NCBI GenBank assembly: GCA_023150455.1
Contig: JAKLKW010000020.1
Location: forward strand, 1 to 39,852
Length of the DNA: 39,852 nucleotides
Direction: 5' to 3'
Source: Alphaproteobacteria bacterium
GTDB lineage: Bacteria > Pseudomonadota > Alphaproteobacteria > JAEULC01
Made by a program: the position numbers and the translations under genes
Shown here: positions 14,786 through 26,165 of the stretch, one piece after another
Layout: the number at the start of each line of letters is the position of its first letter
Numbering within the stretch: the first letter of the stretch is position 1
The notes under the pieces: model-generated
Told to the model about the DNA's origin: nothing
The model's input: only the letters and a program-made list of their open reading frames with translations
Databases searched by the model: none

Positions 14786-15571
14786 ATGGATTCGGCCGCG
14801 CAAGCGCTGTTGACCTGGAAGGGCGTTGTCGTCGCCGCATGGCTCGTGCTGCTGTTCTTGGCCGAGCGCGCCTTCCCCGCGGCGCCGGCACCGACCGGGG
14901 CGGCGCTGAGCGCCGCCAGCCTCGGGCGCAACGCCCGCAACCTCGGCCTCTGGCTCGCCAACGTCGCGCTGTCGCCCCTCGTCGTCCTGCCGCTGACCGC
15001 CGCTGCCGCCGGCCTCGCGCCGCAGTGGCGGCCGGGATGGTGGTCGGGCGCGCCGGGCCTGGCGCTCGATCTGCTGCTGTTCGATTTCCTGATCTACTGG
15101 TGGCACCGGGCGAACCATGTCGTGCCGCTGCTCTGGCGCTTCCACCAGGTGCACCATCTCGACCGCTTTCTCGACAGCACCTCGGCGCTCCGCTTCCATT
15201 TCGGCGAGGTGCTGCTGTCCGCGACCGCGCGGGCGGCGGTCGTCGTCGCGCTCGCCTTCCCGTTGTCGTCGGTGCTCGCCTTCGAAGGCCTGCTGCTGCT
15301 GGCGACGATCTTCCACCATTCGAACCTGCGCCTGCCCGCCGGCCTGGAACGCGCCCTGTCGCGCGCCATCGTCACGCCCTCGATCCACTGGGTGCACCAT
15401 CACCGCGTGCGCGGCGACACCGATTCGAACTATGCCTCGGTCTTAAGCCTGTGGGACCGGCTGTTCGCCTCGCGCAGCGCGACAGCGCGCGCGCCGGACA
15501 TGGAGATCGGCGTCGAGGGGCGTAAGGAGACGGGATTCCTCGGCCTGCTGCTGCGGCCGTTCCGGCCCTGA
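14786..15571 (+). CDS. Fatty acid hydroxylase / sterol desaturase family membrane protein
   Basis: This 261-residue integral membrane di-iron enzyme has the histidine boxes of the FA-hydroxylase superfamily: YWWHRANHVVPLLW (HxxxH), FHQVHHLDRFLDST (HxxHH) and IHWVHHHRVRGDTDSNYA (HxxHH-type). Membrane segments lie at the N-terminus (VVVAAWLVLLFLAERAF), at LWLANVALSPLVVLPLTAAA, around LALDLLLFDFLIYWW and at VVVALAFPLSSVLAFEGLLL. Members hydroxylate or desaturate lipids such as sterols, carotenoids or fatty acids at the membrane; the substrate here is unknown. It is a single gene with no good ribosome site visible, divergent from the GATase-like gene. It converges on lolA, leaving 19 bases between stops and no clear terminator. 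Confidence 0.9.
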   Translation: MDSAAQALLTWKGVVVAAWLVLLFLAERAFPAAPAPTGAALSAASLGRNARNLGLWLANVALSPLVVLPLTAAAAGLAPQWRPGWWSGAPGLALDLLLFDFLIYWWHRANHVVPLLWRFHQVHHLDRFLDSTSALRFHFGEVLLSATARAAVVVALAFPLSSVLAFEGLLLLATIFHHSNLRLPAGLERALSRAIVTPSIHWVHHHRVRGDTDSNYASVLSLWDRLFASRSATARAPDMEIGVEGRKETGFLGLLLRPFRP

Positions 15572-15590
15572 GGCGGGCCGGCGATTCGCG

Positions 15591-16295
15591 TCAGTTCGAG
15601 CTGCGACCCTGGTTGCGGATCACCTTGGTGTTCTCGAACTTGAACAGCTTCGGGTCCAGGTTCACGCCGAGCCGCGGGTCGAAGATCGCGACCTCGACCG
15701 TGGTGCCCTTGGAATCGACGATCGCCCATTTCTTCACTTCGATCGGGCGCTCGGTGAAGGTGATGATCACCTGGCCGTCCTTGGGGCTCTTGGTCTGCAC
15801 CAGCGTGATGCGGATGATGCCCGGCCGGCGCTCGACGTTGGTCACCGTCACGTTGCCCGACAGCTTCACCTTGTCGCTGAGCAGGAACTCGAGCGGGGTC
15901 GACCCCAGCGGCACGAAGGTCGGCGTGTCCAGCTCCTTGTCGTAGAACACCACCTGGCTGCCGTCGGCCACCAGCAGGTACGGCACCGGCGGGTCGTACT
16001 CGAAGCGCAGCCGTCCCGGCCGGGCGATGAACAGATTGCCTTCCGCGGTCCTGCCGTTCGGCGACAGCTGCAGGAAACGCGCCTGCAGCGTCGTGATCGC
16101 GTTGAAGTACTCCTCGATCCGCTGCAGATCCTTCAGGTCCTCGGGCGTCGGCGCGGCCGCCATGGCAAGGCGCACGTCGCCCAGCGCCAGCGCGCTGAAG
16201 GCGCCTGCCAGCGCCACGGCGCCGACGCCGGAAATGAATTGCCGGCGGTCCAGAGTGGAACGCGCCGGCTCGATGCCCTTCAAACGATCGATCAT
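15591..16295 (-). CDS. lolA: LolA-like outer-membrane lipoprotein carrier
   Basis: This 234-residue protein belongs to the LolA family, which ferries lipoproteins across the periplasm. Family features are IEEYFNAITTLQARFLQLS, LFIARPGRLRFEYDPPVP, LVADGSQVVFYDKELDT, PLEFLLSDKV and the final FDPRLGVNLDPKLFKFENT. The start at 16295 follows AGGAA; a TTG at 16337 overlapping the ftsK stop would add 14 residues. The N-terminus has a twin-arginine motif, DRRQFISGVGAVALAGAF, ending near MAAAP, so export by the Tat route seems possible. That is unusual, because LolA normally uses Sec. It directly follows ftsK on the same strand, a common alphaproteobacterial order. Confidence 0.87.
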   Translation of the reverse strand: MIDRLKGIEPARSTLDRRQFISGVGAVALAGAFSALALGDVRLAMAAAPTPEDLKDLQRIEEYFNAITTLQARFLQLSPNGRTAEGNLFIARPGRLRFEYDPPVPYLLVADGSQVVFYDKELDTPTFVPLGSTPLEFLLSDKVKLSGNVTVTNVERRPGIIRITLVQTKSPKDGQVIITFTERPIEVKKWAIVDSKGTTVEVAIFDPRLGVNLDPKLFKFENTKVIRNQGRSSN

Positions 16296-16333
16296 TTCCT
16301 GGAAACCCCTATCACAGCCCTGAAAATCCCGGC

Positions 16334-18883
16334 TCAACCGTCCTCTACCGGATTGCGGCCGAGCACCTCGCGCTTGCCCACATGGTTGGCGCCGCTGACC
16401 ACGCCCTCGGCTTCCATCCGGTCGATCAGCCGCGCCGCGCGGTTGTAGCCGATCTGCAGATGCCGCTGCACGAAGCTGGTGGAGGCCTTGCGCTCGCGCA
16501 AGACCAGCGCCACGGCCTGGTCGTACAGGTCATCTCCCGGCTCGCCGTTGCCCCCGGGCAAGGCGCCCGCCGGGATCTCGTCCTCTTCCTCCGTGACCGC
16601 TTCGAGATATGTAGGCTCTCCCTGGTTCTTCAGGAAGGCCACCACCTGCTCGACCTCGTCGTCGCGCACGAACGGACCGTGAACACGCGCGATCCGGCCA
16701 CCGGTGCTCATGTACAACATGTCGCCCTGGCCAAGCAACTGTTCGGCCCCCTGCTCACCCAGGATTGTCCGGCTGTCGATCTTGGACGTCACGTGGAAGC
16801 TGATCCGGGTCGGGAAGTTGGCCTTGATCGTGCCGGTCACCACGTCGACCGAGGGGCGTTGCGTGGCCATGATGATGTGGATGCCGGCGGCGCGCGCCAT
16901 CTGCGCCAGGCGCTGGATTGCGGCCTCGATGTCCTTGCCGGCCACAAGCATCAGGTCGGCCATCTCGTCGACCACGACGACGATGTAGGGCAACGGCGTG
17001 GTGTCGAGCGGCTGGTCCTCGAACACCGGCTTGCCGGTGTCGGGGTCGAAGCCGGTCTGGACCTTGCGCAGCAGCACCTCGCCCTTGGCGCGCGCCTCGG
17101 CCAGGCGCTGGTTGAAGCCCTCGACGTTGCGCACGCCGAGCTTCGCCATGGAGCGGTAGCGGTTCTCCATCTCGCGCACGGTCCATTTCAGCGCGACGAC
17201 GGCCTTCCTCGGATCGGTCACGACCGGCGACAACAGATGCGGGATGCCGTCGTAGACCGACAGCTCCAGCATTTTCGGATCGATCATGATGAAGCGGCAC
17301 TGGTCGGGCGGCAGGCGGTAGAGCAGCGACAGGATCATCGCGTTGACCGCGACCGACTTGCCCGAGCCGGTCGTGCCGGCGACCAGCAGATGCGGCATGC
17401 GCGCCAGGTCGACGATGACCGGTCCGCCGCCGATGTCCTTGCCCAGCACCAGCGTCAGCCTGCCCGGCGCGCGCTCGTAGGCTTCCGAGGCGAGCAGCTC
17501 GCGCAGATAGACGATGTCGCGCTTGGCGTTCGGCAGCTCGATGCCGATCGTATTCTGCCCCGGCACCACGGCAACGCGCACCGACACGGCGCTCATCGAG
17601 CGTGCGATGTCGTCGGCCAGGCCGATGACGCGGCTGGTCTTGGTGCCCGGCGCCGGCTCCAGCTCGTACATCGTGACCACCGGTCCCGGGCGGACCTTCA
17701 CGATCTGGCCGTTGATGCCGAAGTCCTTCAGCACCGTCTCCAGCAGGCGCGCGTTCTGCTGCAGCGCTTCGTCGCTGATGGTCTGCGTACGGCCGGTTGC
17801 CGGCGGCACGCCGAGGAGGTCGAGCCCCGGCAGGCGGAATCCGGTCTCGTCGCCCAGGTCCAGGCGCCGCTGGCGCTGCGCCTCGGCGCGCCTGCCCGTC
17901 TGCGGCTTCGCGCTGCGCGGCGCCACCAGCTTGTCGCGCCGCGTCGCGCGCTTGGCCGGCGCCTCGGCGGGGCCGTCGTCCAGCCGCGGCTCGATCGGGC
18001 CGCCGGCCGCGTCGGCCGGCACGACGTCGAACAAGGTCGGCTCGATCCGCTCGCCGCGCCGGCCGAACAACGTGCCGAACAGGCCGGCGCCGCCGGGCTT
18101 GTGCGGTGGCTCTTTGCGCGTGGCGGCCGGCCGGTGCGCATCCTCGTCGCGCCGCGGTGCGGCGCGCAGGAAGGCCGGGACGTCGTCGGGATCGTCGGCC
18201 GCTTCGGGCTTCTTCTTGCCGGAGGCGGGCACCAGCAGGTCGCCGACGTAGCGCGTCGCGCGCAGCAGGGCGCGCAGCACCGCCAGCAGCATGCGAGCCG
18301 GCACCAGCAGGTCGCGCGGCGCCACGCCGATGGCGATCGCCAAGAGCGGCACCGCCAGGACCGCGCCGGCCAGCGACAGCGCCGGCACGCCCGCCATGGC
18401 GAGCCAGTCGCCGACGAGCCGGTAGGTGGTTTCGTAGACGACGCGCCCGGCGGCGCCGCCTAGACCCGCCGGGATCGGCCAGCGCGGCGGCAGCGGCAGC
18501 GCCATCACCGACATCGATGCTAGCAACATGCCGGGCAGCAGCAGCACCAGGCGCGGCCACGCGGCGGGCAGGCGCGCATGGATGATCAGCCGCCAGCCCC
18601 AGGCGGCGGGCACCAGCGCCAGCAGCCCGGCCGCGGCGCCGAAGCTCTGCAGCAGCAGGTCGGCGGCGAAGGCGCCCGGCACGCCGAGGAAATTGCGCGC
18701 CGCGCCCGTGGTCGCGGTGTTGAACGAAGGATCGCTCGGCCGATAGCTGACCAGCGTCGCGAGGATCGCCAGCGCGCCGAACACCAGCACGACGCCAAAG
18801 AACTCGCGCAGCCGGCGACGGAAGAACTCGCCCGTGCCGCGCGGCAGGAAGCCGGCCTTGGCGATCGACATCTGCGCCGCCAT
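16334..18883 (-). CDS. ftsK: DNA translocase FtsK
   Basis: This 849-residue septal DNA pump helps resolve chromosome dimers and clears DNA from the division site. About four N-terminal membrane helices ([50 protein letters not shown] and [20 protein letters not shown]) anchor it. A basic, proline-rich linker follows. The RecA-like motor has Walker A in [16 protein letters not shown] near residue 505 and Walker B in [13 protein letters not shown]. The C-terminal gamma winged helix reads [20 protein letters not shown] then [19 protein letters not shown] and recognises KOPS sites. The length is normal for alphaproteobacteria. Large open frames on the opposite strand here are shadows of this coding sequence. 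Confidence 0.96.
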   Translation of the reverse strand: MAAQMSIAKAGFLPRGTGEFFRRRLREFFGVVLVFGALAILATLVSYRPSDPSFNTATTGAARNFLGVPGAFAADLLLQSFGAAAGLLALVPAAWGWRLIIHARLPAAWPRLVLLLPGMLLASMSVMALPLPPRWPIPAGLGGAAGRVVYETTYRLVGDWLAMAGVPALSLAGAVLAVPLLAIAIGVAPRDLLVPARMLLAVLRALLRATRYVGDLLVPASGKKKPEAADDPDDVPAFLRAAPRRDEDAHRPAATRKEPPHKPGGAGLFGTLFGRRGERIEPTLFDVVPADAAGGPIEPRLDDGPAEAPAKRATRRDKLVAPRSAKPQTGRRAEAQRQRRLDLGDETGFRLPGLDLLGVPPATGRTQTISDEALQQNARLLETVLKDFGINGQIVKVRPGPVVTMYELEPAPGTKTSRVIGLADDIARSMSAVSVRVAVVPGQNTIGIELPNAKRDIVYLRELLASEAYERAPGRLTLVLGKDIGGGPVIVDLARMPHLLVAGTTGSGKSVAVNAMILSLLYRLPPDQCRFIMIDPKMLELSVYDGIPHLLSPVVTDPRKAVVALKWTVREMENRYRSMAKLGVRNVEGFNQRLAEARAKGEVLLRKVQTGFDPDTGKPVFEDQPLDTTPLPYIVVVVDEMADLMLVAGKDIEAAIQRLAQMARAAGIHIIMATQRPSVDVVTGTIKANFPTRISFHVTSKIDSRTILGEQGAEQLLGQGDMLYMSTGGRIARVHGPFVRDDEVEQVVAFLKNQGEPTYLEAVTEEEDEIPAGALPGGNGEPGDDLYDQAVALVLRERKASTSFVQRHLQIGYNRAARLIDRMEAEGVVSGANHVGKREVLGRNPVEDG

Positions 18884-19064
18884 GGTCAGACCCGCCCCGC
18901 GGCAAGGTCACGGATCGGGACGGGGGAAACGGTTGGATGGACGCTGGATGCGGCAATCGGCATGGGTTCGACCGGTGGCCTCCCTCGAAGAAGCGCCATC
19001 GTGCGAGCGAACCCCCATCCACCCGCTGTTAGGCGAGGTGGACCTTACGATGAACCATTAAAGA

Positions 19065-19076
19065 AAGCAATTGCTT
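19065..19076. repeat. Perfect 12-bp palindrome upstream of ftsK
   Basis: AAGCAATTGCTT is self-complementary and sits in an AT-rich stretch (19040-19080) within the 228-bp gap 18884-19111 between glnB and ftsK, both on the minus strand. It is about 180 bases before the ftsK start, so it could be an operator or part of a promoter. Nothing else in the gap is recognisable. Confidence 0.35.
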
Positions 19077-19111
19077 ACAGGACTGCCCTCAGGTTTTGTC
19101 GCAGCTTGATG

Positions 19112-20948
<1,837 letters not shown>

Positions 20949-20951
20949 GCC

Positions 20952-20995
20952 TTTACACTAGGACAAAGACACCATATGTTGGGACAGCGTCCCAA
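20952..20995 (+). promoter_or_regulatory. Promoter with overlapping palindromic operator of the XRE-ParE module
   Basis: A good sigma-70 promoter is visible: TTTACA (20952-20957), a 17-base spacer and TATGTT (20975-20980). A perfect palindrome, TTGGGAC-AGC-GTCCCAA (20979-20995), covers the end of the -10 box and the expected start point. The XRE-domain antitoxin starting at 21011 is the natural ligand, giving autorepression. AAGGTG at 20998-21003 is the ribosome site. Confidence 0.75.
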
Positions 20996-21010
20996 CCAAG
21001 GTGAACGGAC

Positions 21011-21598
21011 ATGCTAAATGCAACTCAAGTCCGAATGGCACGTGCCGCACTCGGGTGGGGCGTGCGCGATCTAGCTCGAAAGGCCGATGTAAATGCAAAT
21101 ACCGTCACTCGCATCGAGAGCGGCGGTGAGACAACCGTCAGCGTGCTGAATCGCGTCCAGGAAGCGCTAGAGAGCGCTGGAGTCGTCTTCCTGGAGCCGG
21201 GTCAGATCAGGGGAGACGGGTATGGCGTGCGAATGCTGCCGAAATTCGATGGTTGGCTCGTCAATTTGGATGAAAGATGGGTTCGCAACGATCGGTTGAT
21301 GGTCTCACTATACGATGCGGAAGATGGTTCGATGACCGCATGTGGGGCGACTCCGCTGATCGAGCCCATGTCGACTGAGGAGTACGAGGAGCAGGTAACG
21401 GAAGCCATGGCGGCGGTCAGCCATGCCCTGCGCCAACGCAACGGTAAGCTCGCGCGGATGCCGGCGGAAGTAGAACGGCAGCTGAAGTTGAAGCGTCTGC
21501 GCGAGGCGCTCATCGAAGGCGAGAACAGTGGCCGTGCCGAGGACTCATCTATCGAGTCGATCCTTGGTGAACTTGATCGCGGCGATCGACGGGGCTGA
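21011..21598 (+). CDS. Chimeric antitoxin: XRE helix-turn-helix plus ParD-like tail
   Basis: This 195-residue protein has an N-terminal XRE domain (VRMARAALGWGVRDLARKA with helix-turn-helix VNANTVTRIESGGE), ending GVVFLEPGQIRGDGYGVRM. In many alphaproteobacteria that roughly 75-residue unit is a complete protein. Here it continues through an unrecognised middle part (WLVNLDERWVRNDRLMVSLY). The tail, residues 157-190, contains KRLREALIEGENSGRAEDSS, which looks like the toxin-binding C-terminus of ParD. The stop overlaps the ParE start (TGATG). I infer an antitoxin that uses XRE instead of ribbon-helix-helix DNA binding. GC content is visibly lower than in the flanking genes, suggesting acquisition. 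The ParD assignment rests on a short segment and is moderately certain. Confidence 0.8.
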   Translation: MLNATQVRMARAALGWGVRDLARKADVNANTVTRIESGGETTVSVLNRVQEALESAGVVFLEPGQIRGDGYGVRMLPKFDGWLVNLDERWVRNDRLMVSLYDAEDGSMTACGATPLIEPMSTEEYEEQVTEAMAAVSHALRQRNGKLARMPAEVERQLKLKRLREALIEGENSGRAEDSSIESILGELDRGDRRG

Positions 21599-21897
21599 TG
21601 CCCCAATTCTTACTCACAAATCGGGCGAGAGCCGACCTTCGTGACATAGCGCGCTTCACCCAAATGCGTTGGGGCATGGCGCAGAGGGACCGCTATTTGA
21701 GGGCTTTTCGTGACAAGTTCCGACTACTCGCCGAGCGCCCGGGGGCGGGCAGACCACGCGAGGACCTCGGATCAGGTTACAGAAGCATGCTTTCCGGCAG
21801 CCATGTTGCCGTCTACCGCGAGGTCGCCGGCGGCATTGAAGTCGTGCGCGTTCTCCACGTCAGCATGGATGTCGTACAACATCGCTTGGAGGAGTGA
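21598..21897 (+). CDS. ParE-family toxin
   Basis: This 99-residue protein of the RelE/ParE fold begins MPQFLLTNRARADLRDIARF. It has the two-helix hairpin TQMRWGMAQRDRYLRAFRD, then LLAERPGAGRPREDLGSGYR and the beta-strand core SHVAVYREVAGGIEVVRVLH. The ParE/RelE pattern 'R-A-x-x-D-L-x-x-I' and the final VLHVSMDVVQHRLEE fit ParE well. ParE toxins poison DNA gyrase; related RelE toxins cut mRNA. The ATG overlaps the stop of the XRE-ParD gene, so the pair is translationally coupled, with the antitoxin first, as in parDE. Base composition is lower in GC than neighbours. The following gap 21898-22063 shows no gene. Confidence 0.85.
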   Translation: MPQFLLTNRARADLRDIARFTQMRWGMAQRDRYLRAFRDKFRLLAERPGAGRPREDLGSGYRSMLSGSHVAVYREVAGGIEVVRVLHVSMDVVQHRLEE

Positions 21898-22063
21898 TTA
21901 CGATGCGGTTATGCGCCGGCTCCGAACGCGCTACGGCTCCAAGGCGATCCGTCTCCTCGTTTGTACCTTGGACTCCTGATCTGGCGAATACGGCGTCGCC
22001 GCGGCTTGTCAAATTCGGCCCAACGCGACAGGCTGCCGCTCCGACCCAATCGAGGAGTTGCAC

Positions 22064-23113
22064 GTGACGATCGAGATCGACCTCTACAGCGACACGCAGA
22101 CCCGCCCGACCAAGGGCATGCGCGAGGCCATGGCTAAAGCCGAGGTCGGCGACGAGCAGCAGAAGGGCGATCCGACCGTAGCCAGGCTATGCGAGCGCGT
22201 GGCCGACCTGCTCGGCAAGGAGGACGCGGTCTTCCTGCCGTCGGGCACGATGTGCAACCAGATCGCGCTGCTCGTGCACGTGCGCCCCGGCGAGGAGGTG
22301 ATCTGCGACCGCACCTCGCACATCGTCAACTCCGAGGGCGGCGGCGGCGCTGCGCTGGCCGGCGCCATGTTCCGCTGCCTCGAGGGCGCGCGGGGCATGT
22401 TCACGCCCGAGCAGGTCGAGGCCGCGATCAAGCCGGACAACCGCTACAACCCGCGCCAGGTGCTGGTCGAGGTCGAGCAGACCTCGAACGGGGGCGGCGG
22501 CTCGGTGTGGCCGGCCGAGCGCATCCGCGCCGTCGCCGCGGTCGCGCGCAAGCACAAGCTCGCGACCCACATGGACGGCGCGCGCCTGATGAACGCCGTG
22601 GTCGCCTCGGGCACCTCGGCGAAGGAGTTCTGCCGCGACATGGACTCGGTCTGGCTCGACCTGACCAAGGGCCTCGGCTGCCCGGTCGGCGCCGTGCTGG
22701 CCGGCAGCAAGGCGTTCATCGCCGAGGCCTGGCGCTGGAAGCAGCGCCTCGGCGGCTCGATGCGCCAGGCCGGCGTGATCGCCGCCGCGGGCCTGTACGC
22801 GCTCGACCATCACGTCGACCGCCTGGCCGAGGATCACAAGAACGCGAAGACCCTGGCGCAGGGCCTGGCCGAGATCCCCGGCCTCGCGGCCGAGCCGGTC
22901 GAGACCAACATGGTCTTCTTCGACGTCGGCGCCACCGGCCTCGACGGCTACCAGTTCAACGAGGCGCTCAAGCGCTACGGCGTGCGCGTCTCGGTCGGCA
23001 GCGCGCGCCGCGTGCGCGCGCTCACCCATCTCGACATTCCGGCCGCGGCGATCCCCAAGGCGCTGGACGCCATCCGCCGCGTGGCGATGCGCAACGAGGC
23101 GGCGGCGGAGTAG
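22064..23113 (+). CDS. ltaE: Low-specificity threonine aldolase family protein
   Basis: This 349-residue PLP enzyme cleaves L-threonine or allo-threonine to glycine and acetaldehyde. The N-terminus DLYSDTQTRPTKGMREAMA and EVGDEQQKGDPTVARLCERV match the family. VFLPSGTMCNQIALLVH is the cofactor phosphate region. THMDGARLMNAVVASG carries the aspartate that binds the PLP ring nitrogen. The Schiff-base lysine is in WLDLTKGLGCPVGAVLAG. The GTG at 22064 is preferred because GAGGAG lies six bases upstream; a TTG at 22058 falls too close to that site. It is high in GC like the main chromosome, yet it sits between two toxin-antitoxin modules with lower GC. Confidence 0.88.
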   Translation: MTIEIDLYSDTQTRPTKGMREAMAKAEVGDEQQKGDPTVARLCERVADLLGKEDAVFLPSGTMCNQIALLVHVRPGEEVICDRTSHIVNSEGGGGAALAGAMFRCLEGARGMFTPEQVEAAIKPDNRYNPRQVLVEVEQTSNGGGGSVWPAERIRAVAAVARKHKLATHMDGARLMNAVVASGTSAKEFCRDMDSVWLDLTKGLGCPVGAVLAGSKAFIAEAWRWKQRLGGSMRQAGVIAAAGLYALDHHVDRLAEDHKNAKTLAQGLAEIPGLAAEPVETNMVFFDVGATGLDGYQFNEALKRYGVRVSVGSARRVRALTHLDIPAAAIPKALDAIRRVAMRNEAAAE

Positions 23114-23127
23114 TCGACCCGACGGCA

Positions 23128-23161
23128 TTGACCCCATGTTAGCTGTTAGCTAACATGGGGT
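23128..23161 (+). promoter_or_regulatory. Promoter and 13-bp-arm palindrome at the RelE-type toxin start
   Basis: Two perfect 13-bp arms, ACCCCATGTTAGC (23131-23143) and GCTAACATGGGGT (23149-23161), surround a five-base loop. A promoter reads through it: TTGACC (23128-23133), 17 bases, TAACAT (23151-23156). The palindrome covers the whole promoter, as expected for autorepression by a toxin-antitoxin complex. It could also serve as a stop hairpin for ltaE, whose stop is 18 bases upstream. Confidence 0.7.
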
Positions 23162-23421
23162 CGGTGCATGCGGCTGTCTACAGCCGTGATGCGACGCGGG
23201 CGCTGCGCCGGGCGCCACGGAACCTGCGAGATTTGATCCGCAGCAGAGTCGAGCTTCTGGCGGTGGATCCGTTGGCGCCAAACAACAATGTCAAAGCACT
23301 GGCAGGTCGTCCCGGCCATCGTCTTCGTGTCGGCGATTGGCGAGTGATCTACCATTTGGACCACGGGCTGCGCATTCTTGTCGTCGAGAAGATGGCGCCG
23401 AGAGGAAGGGCGTACGAATGA
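23155..23421 (+). CDS. RelE-family toxin
   Basis: This small RelE-superfamily toxin is 88 residues from the ATG at 23155, or 85 from a GTG at 23164. Conserved segments are AVYSRDATRALRRAPRNLRD, LAVDPLAPNNNVKALAG, the RelE strand HRLRVGDWRVIYHLDHG and LRILVVEKMAPRGRAY. Arginine in RLRVGDWRVIY and the tyrosine are the usual active-site positions of mRNA-cleaving members. The predicted -10 box (23151-23156) overlaps the ATG, so the GTG at 23164 may be the true start of a nearly leaderless message. That start also gives the usual N-terminal length for the family. It overlaps the antitoxin start by four bases (ATGA), toxin first. Confidence 0.85.
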   Translation: MGSVHAAVYSRDATRALRRAPRNLRDLIRSRVELLAVDPLAPNNNVKALAGRPGHRLRVGDWRVIYHLDHGLRILVVEKMAPRGRAYE

Positions 23422-23774
23422 GCGTCAAGACCACTGAGCGACAGGGCAAGCGATACGTGCTCATCCCAGAGAAGGCATATCGCCGGATACAGGACGATCT
23501 AGAGGAGCTGGATGACATCCGCGCCTATGATCGCGCTGTTGCAAGGCCGCAAGAATTCATTCCAGCACGGTTTGCGAACCGAATTTTCGATGGCGAGAGC
23601 CCGATCCGCGTGTACCGCGAGTATCGTGGCATGACGCAAGCGGCATTGGCGGCCGCTGCCAAGATCAGCAAGCCGTTTCTTTCCCAGCTTGAGAACGGCG
23701 CGCGCGCACCGTCGATCGCAACCGCACGCAAACTCGCCAAGAGCCTGAACGTGGATGTCGACGATCTGATTTGA
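23418..23774 (+). CDS. XRE-family antitoxin with Phd/RelB-like N-terminus
   Basis: This 118-residue protein starts at the ATG at 23418, overlapping the toxin stop. The N-terminal half (RYVLIPEKAYRRIQDDLEEL, then DDIRAYDRAVA) looks like the RelB/Phd-type segment that binds RelE toxins. The C-terminal half is a classical XRE helix-turn-helix: YREYRGMTQAALAAAAKIS, KPFLSQLENGARAPS and ATARKLAKSLNVDVDDLI. This arrangement is known for HigA/RelB-like partners of RelE toxins. It should neutralise the toxin and bind the palindrome at 23131-23161. The order toxin-antitoxin is the reverse of the first module. The start was chosen by the overlap and length. Confidence 0.88.
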   Translation: MSVKTTERQGKRYVLIPEKAYRRIQDDLEELDDIRAYDRAVARPQEFIPARFANRIFDGESPIRVYREYRGMTQAALAAAAKISKPFLSQLENGARAPSIATARKLAKSLNVDVDDLI

Positions 23775-23884
23775 TCGGTCGATGTCTCAATGGAAATGCA
23801 GCGCCCCCGCTACATTGGGGCAGGGGAATCGAAGAACCGCCAAAATCCGCTAATTCAGCGGTGCAGGAGCGGGTCCAAACAGAA

Positions 23885-23908
23885 GGCCCGCCGGTTTCCC
23901 GGCGGGCC
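23885..23908 (-). terminator. Rho-independent terminator of groESL
   Basis: A perfect 10-bp stem, GGCCCGCCGG (23885-23894) with CCGGCGGGCC (23899-23908), has a four-base loop. Read on the minus strand it is followed by the T-rich run TTCTGTTT, and it lies 35 bases after the groEL stop. The rest of the gap 23775-23942 shows nothing clear; AT-rich sequence near 23840-23870 may hold a weak signal. Confidence 0.85.
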
Positions 23909-23942
23909 ATGAAGTTGGAAAGTGGCTGTCCTTGCTTGAAGC

Positions 23943-25580
<1,638 letters not shown>

Positions 25581-25633
25581 CTAGCTCCTTGGAGAGGGAA
25601 TCAAAAAAGCCCGATCGCTTCGTTGGAAGCCGA

Positions 25634-25951
25634 TCAGGCCGCCTTCTTCTTCGAGCCCGCGGCGCCCTCGATGACGCCCATGATGTCGGACTCCTTCATG
25701 ATGATGAGCTCTTCGCCGTCGAGCTTCACCTCGGTGCCCGACCACTTGCCGAACAGCACGCGGTCGCCGGCCTTCACCGACATCGGCACCATCACGCCCT
25801 TCTCGTCGCGGGCGCCCGGACCGACGGCGAGCACCTCGCCCTCCATCGGCTTTTCCTTGGCGGTGTCGGGGATGATCAGGCCGCCCTTCGTACGCTCTTC
25901 CTGCTCGACCCGGCGGACCAGCACGCGGTCATGCAGCGGACGAAAACCCAT
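25634..25951 (-). CDS. groES: Co-chaperonin GroES (10 kDa)
   Basis: This 105-residue lid protein of the chaperonin starts at the ATG at 25951: [27 protein letters not shown] lies upstream. The mobile loop is [20 protein letters not shown], which contacts GroEL. The core continues [20 protein letters not shown], then [20 protein letters not shown] and [16 protein letters not shown] lysine-rich tail (AAGSKKKAA) adds a few residues to the usual 95-97. A longer frame begins at 25996, but it would start inside the CIRCE element and is not used. The gene is first in the groESL operon. Confidence 0.97.
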   Translation of the reverse strand: MGFRPLHDRVLVRRVEQEERTKGGLIIPDTAKEKPMEGEVLAVGPGARDEKGVMVPMSVKAGDRVLFGKWSGTEVKLDGEELIIMKESDIMGVIEGAAGSKKKAA

Positions 25952-25989
25952 AGGTCTACTCCCTTGATAAACCAGAAGAATTGCGGTTG

Positions 25990-26016
25990 TTAGCACTCAG
26001 CGGTGCCGAGTGCCAG
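25990..26016. promoter_or_regulatory. CIRCE operator (HrcA site) of groESL
   Basis: TTAGCACTC (25990-25998), nine bases, then GAGTGCCAG (26008-26016). The left arm is the exact CIRCE consensus; the right arm differs from GAGTGCTAA at two of nine positions. It lies 39 bases before the groES start and just after the promoter, the usual place for HrcA repression. hrcA is not in the window. Confidence 0.9.
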
Positions 26017-26017
26017 G

Positions 26018-26047
26018 GACATAGGGGCGAATCGCCGGGCCGTCAAG
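26018..26047 (-). promoter_or_regulatory. Heat-shock (RpoH-type) and housekeeping promoter of groESL
   Basis: On the minus strand CTTGACG (26047-26041), 13 bases, then CCCCTATGT (26027-26019) matches the sigma-32 pattern closely. The same bases also read TTGACG, 17 bases, TATGTC, a fair sigma-70 promoter. The start point would fall next to the CIRCE operator, so heat-shock activation and HrcA repression could act together. The rest of the gap to 26165 contains no gene. Confidence 0.75.
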
Positions 26048-26165
26048 AGGGGAATTCGGAACCTTTGGCTGAAAATTTCGTTGCGCCGTAGGCCATTAAC
26101 TAATTTCCCGCCGCCCGCGCCCGGCCGATAATGCTCCAGCGGCTGCACGGGGGAAGGCCAGAACC

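Noticed and set aside
16382..18463. A very long plus-strand open frame of 693 codons
   Set aside because: It is antisense to ftsK, has low-complexity His/Arg/Gln-rich translation and no recognisable motif. High GC content and biased third positions explain it.
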